A stretch of DNA of 64,000 nt from Chloroflexi bacterium HGW-Chloroflexi-2 (GCA_002840735.1 PHBY01000004.1:1-64000), one strand, 5' to 3'; shown: positions 16,911-26,521, numbered from the stretch's first letter. Notes: a model not told the origin generated them from the letters alone. Numbers and translations: made by a program.

Positions 16911-17756
16911 TTAGGGATTATTTATGATTTCATCCAGGAGTTGTAAAACGCACTGCCAGGCTTTTTCAAAATTCACGTCTTTGTTTATTACCAGATAATT
17001 AAGCCGACGCTCCCAGTCTCTCTCAAATTCAGATCGCCTTTGTTTGATGTTTTTTACATCAATACCCATCAGGCTTAATCCCCGTATCTCAAACTTATCA
17101 GGTAAGATCTGCATAACGGATTTTTTATTGATTCCAAATGAGACAAGGTTGTAGATATCATAAAGGTCTCTTGAAACTGCAAACCTTCGCTGACCTCCAA
17201 CCGCTCGGATTTTTTCAGCGATTACTTCTTCCAGGCAATAACATGGAAAAAAGAGATCATCAAAACTCACTTGATCTGAATATGGGTGTATGATTTGTTT
17301 TTCCTTTACCGGCAGTAGGATTTTTTCTGCTCGTGTCACATCCAATTTAACAGTTCTCAGTGACCCGCCCCAACGCAGAGGGCCACGATAATAGATTCGA
17401 GCCTGATAAGATTCACTTCCGTATTCATCATCCACTACTTCAAAGTGGATCGGCTGGACTCGAAAATCAGGGCCATCATGATCACTAATCCAATCAACAC
17501 TTTTAGTGATCCAACTTTCGACCTCGGTAGGTGATAGATGATTTGTGGCAGTAAAATCGAGATCCTCTGAAAACCGGTAATCAGGAAAGTAGCACTTTCG
17601 TAAACAGGTACCTCCTTTGAATATCAAACCTCCGAATGAGGTACTTGTTTCTCGCATACCAAGCAAAAACCATCCAAGACTATAATCCAGGTCGATCACC
17701 ATCGGATCAACTTTTGCTGCAGCTGCGATCCGGCGAACTTCAGCTTCACTTATCAT
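16911..17756 (-). CDS. AbiEii-type nucleotidyltransferase toxin
   Basis: The 281-residue protein has the AbiEii/DUF1814 minimal nucleotidyltransferase signature: FKGGTCLRK at 46-54 and YRFSEDLDFT at 60-69, where the acidic pair carries out NTP transfer. Later CLEEVIAEKIRAV and RDLYDIYNL are also typical. AbiE systems are type IV-like toxin-antitoxin pairs that give phage resistance or stabilise elements. The gene lies 12 bases downstream of its AbiEi partner. All key residues are present, so it should be active. Confidence 0.85.
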   Translation of the reverse strand: MISEAEVRRIAAAAKVDPMVIDLDYSLGWFLLGMRETSTSFGGLIFKGGTCLRKCYFPDYRFSEDLDFTATNHLSPTEVESWITKSVDWISDHDGPDFRVQPIHFEVVDDEYGSESYQARIYYRGPLRWGGSLRTVKLDVTRAEKILLPVKEKQIIHPYSDQVSFDDLFFPCYCLEEVIAEKIRAVGGQRRFAVSRDLYDIYNLVSFGINKKSVMQILPDKFEIRGLSLMGIDVKNIKQRRSEFERDWERRLNYLVINKDVNFEKAWQCVLQLLDEIINNP

Positions 17757-17768
17757 TCTTTACTCCAA

Positions 17769-18563
17769 TTATTGTTCTTGGGATTCTATTTGAACATTTA
17801 TCTGAAGTTGCCAACGAGTAACAACTGGTCCCGATTTTCCTAAACCGGGTTCTAATTGGCTAATCCCTTTAGAGATCATGGTTTGCCAGTGATTTATCGT
17901 CGAAACTCGATCTGGGATAGGCAAAGAAAGCGTTTCTATTAAATATCCAAGTCGTTTAGCCACCACGCCACCACCCCATTGGTCCAAATAACGGTCGAGT
18001 TTCTCCCAATCAACGGAATTTATTGAAGACTTCATTGCCTGTGCTAATTGAATGATCCCCCCACTTAACTCAGGCCGGCTTGCTGCATCGATTATGGTTT
18101 TTTCGCGATCTGTCACCATAATTTGCAAATCTTCAATTTTCCGGGTACTAATTCCAAAAAAATATCGTTCCGACACATAAATAAATTGGAATTCAACTCC
18201 CTGAATCACAAGGGGTCTTTTCCTTTTCGTTGTCTGTATAAATTGAACACGAGGAATTTGCTCCGTCATATTCCAAAAACGAAGAGCTGACCAATATGCA
18301 ACAGCTCCCGGTGAGATCAAATTAGATGCCAATACCAATGCATTCTCCGACCAGAGTCTTTCGGGTCCAGCCTCCAGTGGAATGATCATGTATAATCCGC
18401 GTTCCAAGCGCTGGAGCCATCCTTTTCGGACAAGACGGCTAAGAGTATTCGTTGCAGCTACCTTTGACTGCCAATAATCAGTAGCCTGTTGGTAACTGAA
18501 AACCCTCTTTCCAGATGCGGAAAACGTAGTTAGAAATTCGGTTTCTTGTTTACTGAGTGACAT
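17769..18563 (-). CDS. AbiEi-type antitoxin and transcriptional regulator
   Basis: The 264-residue protein begins with a winged-helix domain (residues 1-60; QATDYWQSKVAATNTLSRLVRKGWLQRLERGLY split across two helices). It continues with the AbiEi C-terminal domain (PGAVAYWSALRFWNMTEQIP; DREKTIIDAA). AbiEi proteins repress the operon by binding inverted repeats in the promoter and neutralise AbiEii. The gene is immediately upstream of the toxin and downstream of a promoter with an imperfect inverted repeat. Confidence 0.8.
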   Translation of the reverse strand: MSLSKQETEFLTTFSASGKRVFSYQQATDYWQSKVAATNTLSRLVRKGWLQRLERGLYMIIPLEAGPERLWSENALVLASNLISPGAVAYWSALRFWNMTEQIPRVQFIQTTKRKRPLVIQGVEFQFIYVSERYFFGISTRKIEDLQIMVTDREKTIIDAASRPELSGGIIQLAQAMKSSINSVDWEKLDRYLDQWGGGVVAKRLGYLIETLSLPIPDRVSTINHWQTMISKGISQLEPGLGKSGPVVTRWQLQINVQIESQEQ

Positions 18564-18575
18564 TATATTTTATGT

Positions 18576-18642
18576 ACCACAACCGTCAGAAATTGATATT
18601 TCGGTTACACAAAATATTATAACAACAAACAGCAACAATGCA
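18576..18642 (-). promoter_or_regulatory. AbiE promoter with imperfect inverted repeat
   Basis: On the minus strand TTGCAT (18,642-18,637) and TATAAT (18,620-18,615) are separated by 16 bases. Just downstream, GTGTAACCG (18,609-18,601) and CGGTTGTGG (18,585-18,577) form an imperfect inverted repeat with 15 bases between. This is a likely AbiEi operator, as in described AbiE operons. Confidence 0.5.
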
Positions 18643-18753
18643 ATACTTGGAAATTTCATAAATTACTACTTTGGAAAATTATGTTGTTTGTGCTATTCAG
18701 GTATTAAAACACAAGCAAATTAACCAAGAATATTCAAAGAAATATAATGGATT

Positions 18754-18797
18754 TTACAACCATGCTTATTTTAAGAAAAATATAAGCATGGTTGTAA
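18754..18797. terminator. Perfect 16-bp inverted repeat after Tad operon B
   Basis: Arms 18,754-18,769 (TTACAACCATGCTTAT) and 18,782-18,797 are perfectly complementary around a 12-base loop. It lies 16 bases past the stop of the TadA gene, the last gene of operon B, and is well placed as a transcript end. A clean U tract is missing on the minus strand, so the function could also be 3' mRNA protection. Confidence 0.5.
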
Positions 18798-18812
18798 GTT
18801 TTATTGACTTGT

Positions 18813-20096
18813 TTATTTCAATTCCCCTAATTTTTCCCAGTAAGGTTCTTCCGCTGAGGATTCCTCTTTATATCGATAGATGGGTTCAAAATATACGTCA
18901 CCGTTCTTCAAATCCTTGGACACATTGGATATGGCAATCACCCGGCGAACTTCGTGACGGATACCGATCTGTACCAGCAAATCAACCGCATCACAAATCA
19001 TCTGATTGGCTTCGTGCGGCCGTACGCCGGCATCCGCGCCCATGACTGTTGCTAATCGGCGAACTGCTTCGCGGGGACTGTCTGCATGGAAGGTGCAAGC
19101 TCCACTGTGACCTGTCATCAATGCCCGGAATAAACTCATGGCTGCTATTCCATCCCTTACCTCACCAATCACCAGGTAATCGGGGGACATACGCATGGCA
19201 TCATCCACTCCGTCTGCCAGGGTATACGGTCGGACATCCGTGCCAATCGCTTGTGGACGTGCCTCTATTGTTTGTACAGTCGGCCGATCTACCCAGATTT
19301 CCTCCGGATCTTCAATCTTCACAATGCGCCAAATTGACGGCAAGAAATTGCACAAGGCACTAAGCAGAGTGGTCTTTCCGGTCCGGGTTCCCCCGGAGAT
19401 TAAAATTCTTTTACCTCCTTCCATGGCCTGACGAAGAACCCCCATTATTTCGGAGCTCATCATTCCTCGCTCCAATAACCACTCTGGTTTGACCGGCTTT
19501 TGTTCATAAAGGCGGATATTGATAGAAGGATTACGACCTGGTGGTGCAATAACCGGGTGAAGCGCCTTGATCCGTCCACCACCTGGATTATGTGGCGTTG
19601 CCGGCAGTTTGGCATTGATACTTGGGTTGGTCTCATTCAGAGTTTTGTTTTGCGGACCAATCAAGCGATCCAATACACGCCAGATTTCACCTGGTTCAGG
19701 CCGCAGTTCGATGGTTTCCCAACGAACCGATCCTTTACGCATGATTTGAAGAAGGCCGCTGGAGTAAATGGTGATTTCAGAAATATCTGTGCGAGCCGGC
19801 GGCAAGAGCAAATCTAAAAAACCTAATCCCAATATCCGCCGGGTGAGTTCCTCAGCAATAGCAGCTTCCTGAAGGGCACCAGGGCGGCAGTTGCGTTTTC
19901 TTAGCGCAGCAGCAATCTGTGCTTCGACCCGCTCCCGAATGCGCTGCCGGTCGGTTTCACTAGGACTCTGAAGAACAGAAGTTGGGAAATCATGGTTGAT
20001 CAGATCGATCACCTCGTTGAATACCTCAGACCGAATAGATTCGTCCAGGTTATTCCCGTTCGTGACAGTGTCGTACAAACCTAATATTCCCGGCAT
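18813..20096 (-). CDS. CpaF/TadA-family secretion ATPase
   Basis: The 427-residue ATPase has an N-terminal helical region, DISEITIYSSG before the core, Walker A GGTRTGKTTLLSAL (about 236-249), an acidic segment KIEDPEEIWVDRP, Walker B PDYLVIGEVRDG and the His-box CTFHADSPREAVRRL. All catalytic parts are present. It is the last gene of operon B, after TadZ, CpaB and the HerA/VirB4-like ATPase. It and the copy at 10,312-11,667 are diverged, so they probably serve different steps or two machines. Confidence 0.85.
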   Translation of the reverse strand: MPGILGLYDTVTNGNNLDESIRSEVFNEVIDLINHDFPTSVLQSPSETDRQRIRERVEAQIAAALRKRNCRPGALQEAAIAEELTRRILGLGFLDLLLPPARTDISEITIYSSGLLQIMRKGSVRWETIELRPEPGEIWRVLDRLIGPQNKTLNETNPSINAKLPATPHNPGGGRIKALHPVIAPPGRNPSINIRLYEQKPVKPEWLLERGMMSSEIMGVLRQAMEGGKRILISGGTRTGKTTLLSALCNFLPSIWRIVKIEDPEEIWVDRPTVQTIEARPQAIGTDVRPYTLADGVDDAMRMSPDYLVIGEVRDGIAAMSLFRALMTGHSGACTFHADSPREAVRRLATVMGADAGVRPHEANQMICDAVDLLVQIGIRHEVRRVIAISNVSKDLKNGDVYFEPIYRYKEESSAEEPYWEKLGELK

Positions 20097-20150
20097 AGGT
20101 AACCTCCAACATTATGTACCTTTTCCAACTCAAGAGACAAAAATGTTATT

Positions 20151-21464
20151 CTACGTAAATCGGATTTTGGGTAGTCGCAAAATGCCCTTTTTCCCATCCG
20201 CACGAGCAAGATTGTTTTCCACCAAGGGAAATAAAGTGTTGATGATAGCGCGTATCCCTTTGGCAAACTCATCCCCTCGCGTCACCGGCATCAAGCCATC
20301 ATCTTGTGCCTGAAGAACCCCTGGATCAAAAGGTACAATGGCTGCGATGGGTGGAGCCCACCCCAAGGATTTGGAAAGCTCCTCCTGGAATAATCGGGGG
20401 GTAAAGCTGCTGCGATCAGTAGTTTGATTTAGAACCAGGTAGATCGAATCTCGGGCCAGGCGTTTCTCACTCTTTAAGCCGGTCAACAATAAGTTGAGGG
20501 TATGGCGAATCGCAGTTAAGTCAGCCAGAGTAGGTCGGGCAACGATCAAGGCATAATTGGCAAAGATGATTGAATGCATCATCCACAAATCTTCTGTGGT
20601 CGGCACATCCATGACAATAGCGGCATAGCGACCATCTTCCGAGTCAATCAGCATCCCATTAATGCTGCCTTCTCCGGTTCCTTTACTTGAGCTTTCCAGA
20701 ATGTGCATATATTCCAGGGAGGATTCTGGCGCGAGCAAGATCTCCAAATTTTCCTTGCGTTGGATTGCAGCCTGAAAAGCCGCCTTGCCCGGACGATCAA
20801 AGTATTCGGTTAAATTGGGGACATATCGTAACCCTAAATGTGGTGCAGCAGCTGGTGGCAACCCCATGGACACCAGCAACGTTTTCACACTGAGCCGGAC
20901 AGACAATTCATAAGCCAGGTTTTCCGCAATGGTTGAGCATCCAGACCCACCGGCGTGCGATAAGACAGCGATCCTTTTCGTGCCGGTGATGTAGGCAGAT
21001 GTTCCGCTGTTGGTATAGCCGGATACCCCTTGCTGCATGGGCGCAGCTTGAGTCAGGCTTGCCCGGGCTGTCATCGCAGCACCATAAGCAGCCTGGATGA
21101 TCTCAGTCCAGTTGACCGGTGCGACGAAAACTCCTCGCACAGTATCCACCTTGGTAAAAGCCCCCTGAAAATCCTTTTGAGCCAAAGGCAATACAACAAT
21201 CGCAATTCCACGCCAGGCTGAAATTTTCTGAAGACTACGAATTAAGGTGTCCGGGTCGGGGGCAATATCGGTCTGGACGATCACCAGATCCGGCCGCAGG
21301 TTGTTCAAGTTCGTCTCGAACATGGACCATTGGGCGGCGTGACCTGAGATCATAAAGCGTTGGTCTGCCAGGATCGACTGCTGCATCTGGTAGTAAACAA
21401 CATCATGACCGGCTCCTGCCAGCATGACGGTGATTTTATTGGTTTGGTAAGCGTTATCGCTCAT
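20151..21464 (-). CDS. TadZ-like ParA/MinD-family protein with altered Walker A
   Basis: The 437-residue protein has a receiver-like N-terminal domain (residues 10-130; LRPDLVIVQTDIAPDPDTLIR) and a MinD-like domain. Its P-loop reads LSHAGGSGCSTIAENL: the signature Lys are replaced, leaving no GK pair. TadZ proteins are known to have atypical Walker A motifs and to act mainly as localisation hubs. It lies six bases after CpaB. The canonical MinD-like paralog is in operon A. Confidence 0.75.
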   Translation of the reverse strand: MSDNAYQTNKITVMLAGAGHDVVYYQMQQSILADQRFMISGHAAQWSMFETNLNNLRPDLVIVQTDIAPDPDTLIRSLQKISAWRGIAIVVLPLAQKDFQGAFTKVDTVRGVFVAPVNWTEIIQAAYGAAMTARASLTQAAPMQQGVSGYTNSGTSAYITGTKRIAVLSHAGGSGCSTIAENLAYELSVRLSVKTLLVSMGLPPAAAPHLGLRYVPNLTEYFDRPGKAAFQAAIQRKENLEILLAPESSLEYMHILESSSKGTGEGSINGMLIDSEDGRYAAIVMDVPTTEDLWMMHSIIFANYALIVARPTLADLTAIRHTLNLLLTGLKSEKRLARDSIYLVLNQTTDRSSFTPRLFQEELSKSLGWAPPIAAIVPFDPGVLQAQDDGLMPVTRGDEFAKGIRAIINTLFPLVENNLARADGKKGILRLPKIRFT

Positions 21465-21470
21465 TTTGAC

Positions 21471-22397
21471 CTATTTCTCCCCTACGGGGATGTTCCGATT
21501 TCGATAATCGTTCATCTCGGTATACAACTCACCCAGATTGAGGGTAAACACGTCCGCAACATCCAACGCCAACCCTGAGGTGGGTTCCAAGGCAAGGTGA
21601 ATCATGCCATATTGGTCGAGAGCAGCCAGCAAAGTTGCCGGATCAACCTTAAATCCTGGAGTGACCTCGATCAACCCCGTGGGAACATCCAGAACGATCA
21701 CACTGCCTTCCTGAGCTGACATGCTTGTTCGAGCAGAGGAAAACAATTCTTCTTCACTGGCACCGGCTGGAACCTCTTCATAACGAAACGATTGAGGCAC
21801 TAAGAGAACTCGCACACCTGTGATTGCCAACCGAGCGAGAGGAGAAGCCGGCTGAGCGGGGGTAGGAGTTGGGGTAGGTGTTGCGGTCACGCCAGGAGTG
21901 AGTGAAACAATGGGTGAAGTAAATTCCGCAATCGGCGCCGTGAACACCGAGGTGGTACTCGCCTTGAGAATATCTGGAGAAATCATACCAATCACCGTAA
22001 CGGTCTGTCCTGGACGAAGTAAACCAGCCACGCCACTGGCCAGGTCGACATGGATCGCCAGAGCAACATGCCCTTCTGGAAGTTCAGCGGGAATGCCTGC
22101 ACTGGCTATCTCTCCCAAAACGGAAGTAACGATCAGATCCCCCGGAGCTCTTCCAACAGCCAGGATCTTCCCGGTCACATCTTCAATTTTTGAAGTGGCA
22201 TCCGCAGGTTTAGCTCCCATCGGGATGGTGCGTAACTCGACCAATTGGTCAGTCAGAACGGTTCCAGGGGCAATGGCGACTTTGGCGACCACCACCTGGG
22301 TTGGACGGATCACCCCGTTCAAAAGGGCGATCACAAGCAAACCGATGACAACAGCCAGTACAATTGCGGCAATGGGGGAACGTTTTTTTGTTTGCAT
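21471..22397 (-). CDS. CpaB/RcpC-like SAF-domain protein
   Basis: The 308-residue protein has an N-terminal membrane helix (residues 8-28) and a SAF domain (VVVAKVAIAPGTVLTDQLV ... VGRAPGDLIVTSVLGE). The RcpC-like half follows (VALAIHVDLASGVAGLLRPG, then QTVTVIGMIS). A Thr-Pro rich linker lies near 165-185. CpaB proteins act on the outer side of the inner membrane in Flp pilus assembly. Its upstream neighbour is the HerA/VirB4-like ATPase. Confidence 0.8.
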   Translation of the reverse strand: MQTKKRSPIAAIVLAVVIGLLVIALLNGVIRPTQVVVAKVAIAPGTVLTDQLVELRTIPMGAKPADATSKIEDVTGKILAVGRAPGDLIVTSVLGEIASAGIPAELPEGHVALAIHVDLASGVAGLLRPGQTVTVIGMISPDILKASTTSVFTAPIAEFTSPIVSLTPGVTATPTPTPTPAQPASPLARLAITGVRVLLVPQSFRYEEVPAGASEEELFSSARTSMSAQEGSVIVLDVPTGLIEVTPGFKVDPATLLAALDQYGMIHLALEPTSGLALDVADVFTLNLGELYTEMNDYRNRNIPVGEK

Positions 22398-22453
22398 GAA
22401 TTATTCTTTCTCCTTTTTACAAATCATTGGATTCAGTGCCCCGACGCGAAGCG

Positions 22454-25400
22454 TCAGTGGGATCGATTGGTTGCCAAGATGTCAGAAGCTGTCCGTTCCA
22501 GAGAAACGGCTCCCAATTCCTGGGTAATCTCGAGGTCAGAGGGTTCATTACTACGGATGATCATTGGGCGGACTAACACGGGTTCCAGCCAGAATACATC
22601 ATCGCTATAACCCAGCTTGGCAATCGCATACGTACGCGGAATGCGCGCCAGGTAGCGTTTGTATTCGGTATTGACCAGCCCTTTTTCGGAGCGGCCTAAA
22701 TGTGGCAAGATCAAATCCCGATCTTTGGGATCTTTGGTTTGGAACACAAATACATTCGCACAGGAGGATAGGATGCCTGAGGGTAATTCGCTTACGGTTT
22801 GAGCCATCAGATGCAGAAAAACGTTGTATTTTCTTCCGTCACGCCACATCGTTTGAAAAAGATGGCTGACCGGGTTACCCGACTCTCCTGATCCTTGATC
22901 TGAAGCGGCTCCACCTGAGACGCCGGTCAGGACTTTATTCGCTTCTTCAAAGAAGATTTGCATAGGCGGGAAATGTTTGCCACCCAAGGCTTCGCACCGG
23001 CGGGTGACCGCATCCGAATACAATATGCTGGCCAATAATGAGAGCAATGCTGCTTTGGAGTATTCATCCATTTCAGCGCCACCTTCGATGACAATGACGC
23101 CCCAGGGATTATCAGGATTGCCCATCAATCCCAAATCTTCCACGCCGGTTCCACTGGCTGAAGATCCGTATTGCTTTGCCATATGTCCTTCGGAGAACTG
23201 CTCCAATCGAAGGAGAACGCCCTCCAGACTGGTACGACTTACCTGATCCCGTTCAAGCTTCTCTTTGTAGGTTCGCAGACGATCAACCCATTTGGAGACA
23301 TCCAATTTCCGGCTACGATTGACCGCTAGAACTTGTAGTTCGGACGGCGAGAGACTTTCTAATAAGGTTCCAGGATGAAGATCATTCAGATCCTCACCAA
23401 GACTCTGACGCTCATTGCGGATTAACTCCACTTCATGTTCATCCTGAAGATGCCCTAAGGGACCATTCTGCAGCTTGGGGTCGCCGGTCAGAACACCCGC
23501 TTCAAAATACAATTCGGTCAGCGCGCGGCGCATGAAGCCCAACTGTCTGGCTCCCATCCTGCCAGCGTTCGCAAATAACTCAGCCACCATGCTGCGGTAA
23601 CGTCCGGGTTCTATCCTTTTCGGTACTTGCAGGATATTCCACCGGAGAGGGCGTGGAGAACCGGGGTAGAGTTGACGGATATCCACATGTCCAAGACTGT
23701 CTTCTGAACCTTTCGGACCCACCCCTGGCCAGTTCAATGCTTTACGCCAGCCCTGTCCGAAATCCAACACAATGGTGCGGTAATGCCAGAAACGGGTCGC
23801 CTCATAAGCCAGGCGTTCAGCAGCAATCGATTTTCCAAAACCGGTATCCCCGACAAATGCAGTATGAAAATGACGGTCTGGAGATAACTTTAGAAAAGTA
23901 TCTGTTAATAAACCTGTTTCACTCGACCACTGCCGGGCGAGGGTGATATTTCCAGGCATATCCGGATAAAAAGCAAATGCTGGGGTTTCTTCCTGGGTGG
24001 TGAGCGCTGATCCCTGCTCGAACATGCCTGGTGCGGTATAAGCTGCCACCTGAAGCATGGTGAGTAAGGTCGAATCTGCATACCCACTCATTGCCTCTGG
24101 AATCGTCTCGATGCGGGTCGATGGGGTAAACGCTCGTGCATGTAAGCCGATATAAGCCTGTTCCGGATCGGTTAACGCACGGGTTTGCACACCTGCGACG
24201 ACATCCTCGGTGCCATGAAATGCTTCTGGGATGAGCCCCATCATCGCCTGAATGCCTTGTTCGCTGGTAGCCAAAGCATACAAATCTGTATAAAAAGCAC
24301 CTTCCCGACTGGCTATATCCAACAACTTGCGTTGAGTTCGCATGATATCCGTGAGGAGGATATAAGGATCATCCTGCCATTGATAAGCGTTTGAAAGCGA
24401 GAAAGAAGGAGCCACACCAACACTCATCCCGGCGCTAATTCCACGTCCAATACTTTGCCCCAAGCCAACACCATCTGTCTCAGATCGGGCTGTGCTTTTT
24501 GTATCTGCATGGCTCTGGGTGGTAGATGTGCTGGTCGTGTCGGCTACTGAATCCGTCTCAGCTCCAGAGGTTGTCCAAGCTTCCGATTGCGTCGTCGAAT
24601 GACTTTGGGAGGTTGTATTCGATTGACTCTGAGTAGTACTTTGCGAAACGGTGTCTGCCTGGCTGTGTGTGACCGAACGCATGCTTGAGTCGGATGATCC
24701 GCTACTGACAACCACACCATCTGCTGAACCCCAATTGGCATTACCTCCCACGTTAGCCGATAAACCTACGCCGGCCGGAGCAATGCTCCCACCCACACCG
24801 CCATTCACGCCATAAGAAGAGCTATCCGTATGAGAGTTCGCTACACCGGACGAATCAGAGTGGGACGTTCCATCGGTTACTGCTGTTCCTTCGGTATGAG
24901 CTGTCCCTTGACTGACTGCAGTTCCAACCGTGGAAGACGAACCAATCGTATCGGTTTCGGAGATTCCAACTGTGTGCGCCCAACCGCGAGTGCTGGCATG
25001 ACCCGTGGTGTGCGCCTGGCCTTCTGAATTTGCGACGCCATCTGTGGCAGCTTCACCCTGGGTGACGCCGCTCGAATGGTTTGTGCCATAAGACCTGGAT
25101 GCGTTTTCAGCGAGTCCCCCAGTCAAAATGGCAGGCAGGCTGATTCCAAACGAAGCAGCCCGGGTTCCCAACTGACGGGAAGCGTAAACGGAGGTATCTT
25201 CCAACATACCGGCCAACATGCGGGTAATATCTTCAAGACGAACATGATTTGTGAGCAGCATCAACAAGAACTCTTCTTCCAGGCTGCTCATACCGCGAAA
25301 GAGCAGTTCATTCTGTTGAATGGAATATTGTTGTGCACCCTGACTTCCAGACACTAATGGATCACGCATCGAAGAATCTCCACCGCGGGCGTTTTCACGT

Positions 25401-25948
25401 GGATCTGGATGCCCGACAGCCACAATGGCATAAGGCATCTGCTCCAGAGCACGCGCTAACCATTGAGCCACTTCAGTTGAAAGTGGTTCAAGGCGGATTT
25501 GACGGTAAGTACCCACCAATCCGGCTCGTAAGGCAGATAGATCACGTAAAGAGCGCTGGATAGCTTCATCTTTCTTTGGCGAAAACGCAGCGACTCCATA
25601 GCATTGAACAATTCCAACATTGGGGTTCTTAAAAACGCCGGCAGCCAGATAAACTAGATCCACTTGAGCGCCATACAAACCACGCAAGACCGTACGCATC
25701 TTCTGTAGCAGCCCAGCATCCCGGCGAGCTTCTAGAGAGATGTAGCGTAATTGCAGCAGCCGGACCGCCCGGTATCCCTGATATTCCCGCGGGCCTTCCC
25801 GCTCTGTGACACGAAAGACCAGATAGTCCAGCTCATTTCGGTCGTTGAAATGTAGCTCTGTGCCTTCCACTTCCAGGTCATTTGGAATGGAGAGAGGATC
25901 ATCTGATCTCAGCCAGGGTATTTTTTCGGTCAGTTTTCCAATAATCAT
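22454..25948 (-). CDS. HerA/VirB4-family ATPase with Ser/Thr/Gly repeat insertion
   Basis: This 1164-residue protein was started at ATG 25,948 because GGAGAA lies nine bases upstream. Residues 1-280 form a globular N-terminal domain. About 285-490 are low complexity, with alternating Ser/Thr, Gly, His and Ala in short repeats (for example GTAHTEGTAVTDG and TTQSQSNTTSQS). The ATPase follows: Walker A FVGDTGFGKSIAAERL near 695-710 and Walker B MQIFFEEANKVL near 998, then a late sensor region (VFLHLMAQTVSE). The fold is that of conjugative VirB4/TraC and HerA pumps. It lies between membrane genes and CpaB in operon B. Confidence 0.8.
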   Translation of the reverse strand: MIIGKLTEKIPWLRSDDPLSIPNDLEVEGTELHFNDRNELDYLVFRVTEREGPREYQGYRAVRLLQLRYISLEARRDAGLLQKMRTVLRGLYGAQVDLVYLAAGVFKNPNVGIVQCYGVAAFSPKKDEAIQRSLRDLSALRAGLVGTYRQIRLEPLSTEVAQWLARALEQMPYAIVAVGHPDPRENARGGDSSMRDPLVSGSQGAQQYSIQQNELLFRGMSSLEEEFLLMLLTNHVRLEDITRMLAGMLEDTSVYASRQLGTRAASFGISLPAILTGGLAENASRSYGTNHSSGVTQGEAATDGVANSEGQAHTTGHASTRGWAHTVGISETDTIGSSSTVGTAVSQGTAHTEGTAVTDGTSHSDSSGVANSHTDSSSYGVNGGVGGSIAPAGVGLSANVGGNANWGSADGVVVSSGSSDSSMRSVTHSQADTVSQSTTQSQSNTTSQSHSTTQSEAWTTSGAETDSVADTTSTSTTQSHADTKSTARSETDGVGLGQSIGRGISAGMSVGVAPSFSLSNAYQWQDDPYILLTDIMRTQRKLLDIASREGAFYTDLYALATSEQGIQAMMGLIPEAFHGTEDVVAGVQTRALTDPEQAYIGLHARAFTPSTRIETIPEAMSGYADSTLLTMLQVAAYTAPGMFEQGSALTTQEETPAFAFYPDMPGNITLARQWSSETGLLTDTFLKLSPDRHFHTAFVGDTGFGKSIAAERLAYEATRFWHYRTIVLDFGQGWRKALNWPGVGPKGSEDSLGHVDIRQLYPGSPRPLRWNILQVPKRIEPGRYRSMVAELFANAGRMGARQLGFMRRALTELYFEAGVLTGDPKLQNGPLGHLQDEHEVELIRNERQSLGEDLNDLHPGTLLESLSPSELQVLAVNRSRKLDVSKWVDRLRTYKEKLERDQVSRTSLEGVLLRLEQFSEGHMAKQYGSSASGTGVEDLGLMGNPDNPWGVIVIEGGAEMDEYSKAALLSLLASILYSDAVTRRCEALGGKHFPPMQIFFEEANKVLTGVSGGAASDQGSGESGNPVSHLFQTMWRDGRKYNVFLHLMAQTVSELPSGILSSCANVFVFQTKDPKDRDLILPHLGRSEKGLVNTEYKRYLARIPRTYAIAKLGYSDDVFWLEPVLVRPMIIRSNEPSDLEITQELGAVSLERTASDILATNRSH

Positions 25949-26055
25949 CGTTCTCTTTTCTCCGTACTTGGCGTTCTGCCTCATCAATTCGCCAACTTAA
26001 CCAGCTGGTGAATTCGTGAGGCTGCTCTTGCTTGCGCAAGAGAAGCCCTGGATTG

Positions 26056-26388
26056 CTATTGCTTCACTGTTTCCCACCAGATTGCATCAACCACCTCATT
26101 CGTATTTGGTTCGACAACCACCACCTGTGGTGAACGCTGGCGATGGGGAGATGATGCTCGCTGGTCTTCACGAGTTGCGGAACGTTGCTCAAATGTTTCT
26201 TGTGGGCAACCTTCATTCCCTTTTTCACTTCTCTTTTCGGAAGTATTCCAAGGTCGAAGCCGGAACAAGAGACTCATCTGGGCAATTAGCGCCGCAAATG
26301 CAGTGATGATGAGGACGCCTGCCATCAGGATGATCATGACGATCACGCCTAAAGCAGGTCCGCGCAGCAAATCCATCAGTTGTGACAT
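26056..26388 (-). CDS. Single-helix membrane protein with charged tail
   Basis: The 110-residue protein starts at ATG 26,388, with GGAGGTCAAT just upstream. A long hydrophobic stretch at about 8-42 (GVIVMIILMAGVLIITAF and onward) is followed by a charged, Ser-rich, probably cytoplasmic tail ending NEVVDAIWWETVKQ. No family is recognised. It precedes the large ATPase by 107 bases and may anchor it to the membrane. Confidence 0.5.
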   Translation of the reverse strand: MSQLMDLLRGPALGVIVMIILMAGVLIITAFAALIAQMSLLFRLRPWNTSEKRSEKGNEGCPQETFEQRSATREDQRASSPHRQRSPQVVVVEPNTNEVVDAIWWETVKQ

Positions 26389-26447
26389 ATTGACCTCCAA
26401 TCGTTGAAATAGAATCTGGCGTTAATCAAGAATTTCCGACGTTCATA

Positions 26448-26473
26448 AGACTCTCACCTAAAAAGGTAGAGTA
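26448..26473 (-). repeat. Small intercistronic hairpin in operon B
   Basis: On the minus strand ACTCTACCT and AGGTGAGAGT face each other around a T-rich loop, with one bulged base. It lies between the polytopic membrane gene and the single-helix gene. It is a modest structure and might trim or stabilise the polycistronic message. Confidence 0.3.
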
Positions 26474-26521
26474 ATAAATCATGCAAGCTCACGATTTTGT
26501 GTGCTGGTTTCATCTATCACC

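Noticed and set aside
18671-19045. 124-codon plus-strand frame over the end of the TadA gene
   Set aside because: It runs through the 16-bp inverted repeat and antisense to conserved TadA sequence.
24544-25089. Alternative frames in the Ser/Thr/Gly repeat region
   Set aside because: They are by-products of the repetitive sequence of the ATPase gene and start and end without gene signals.
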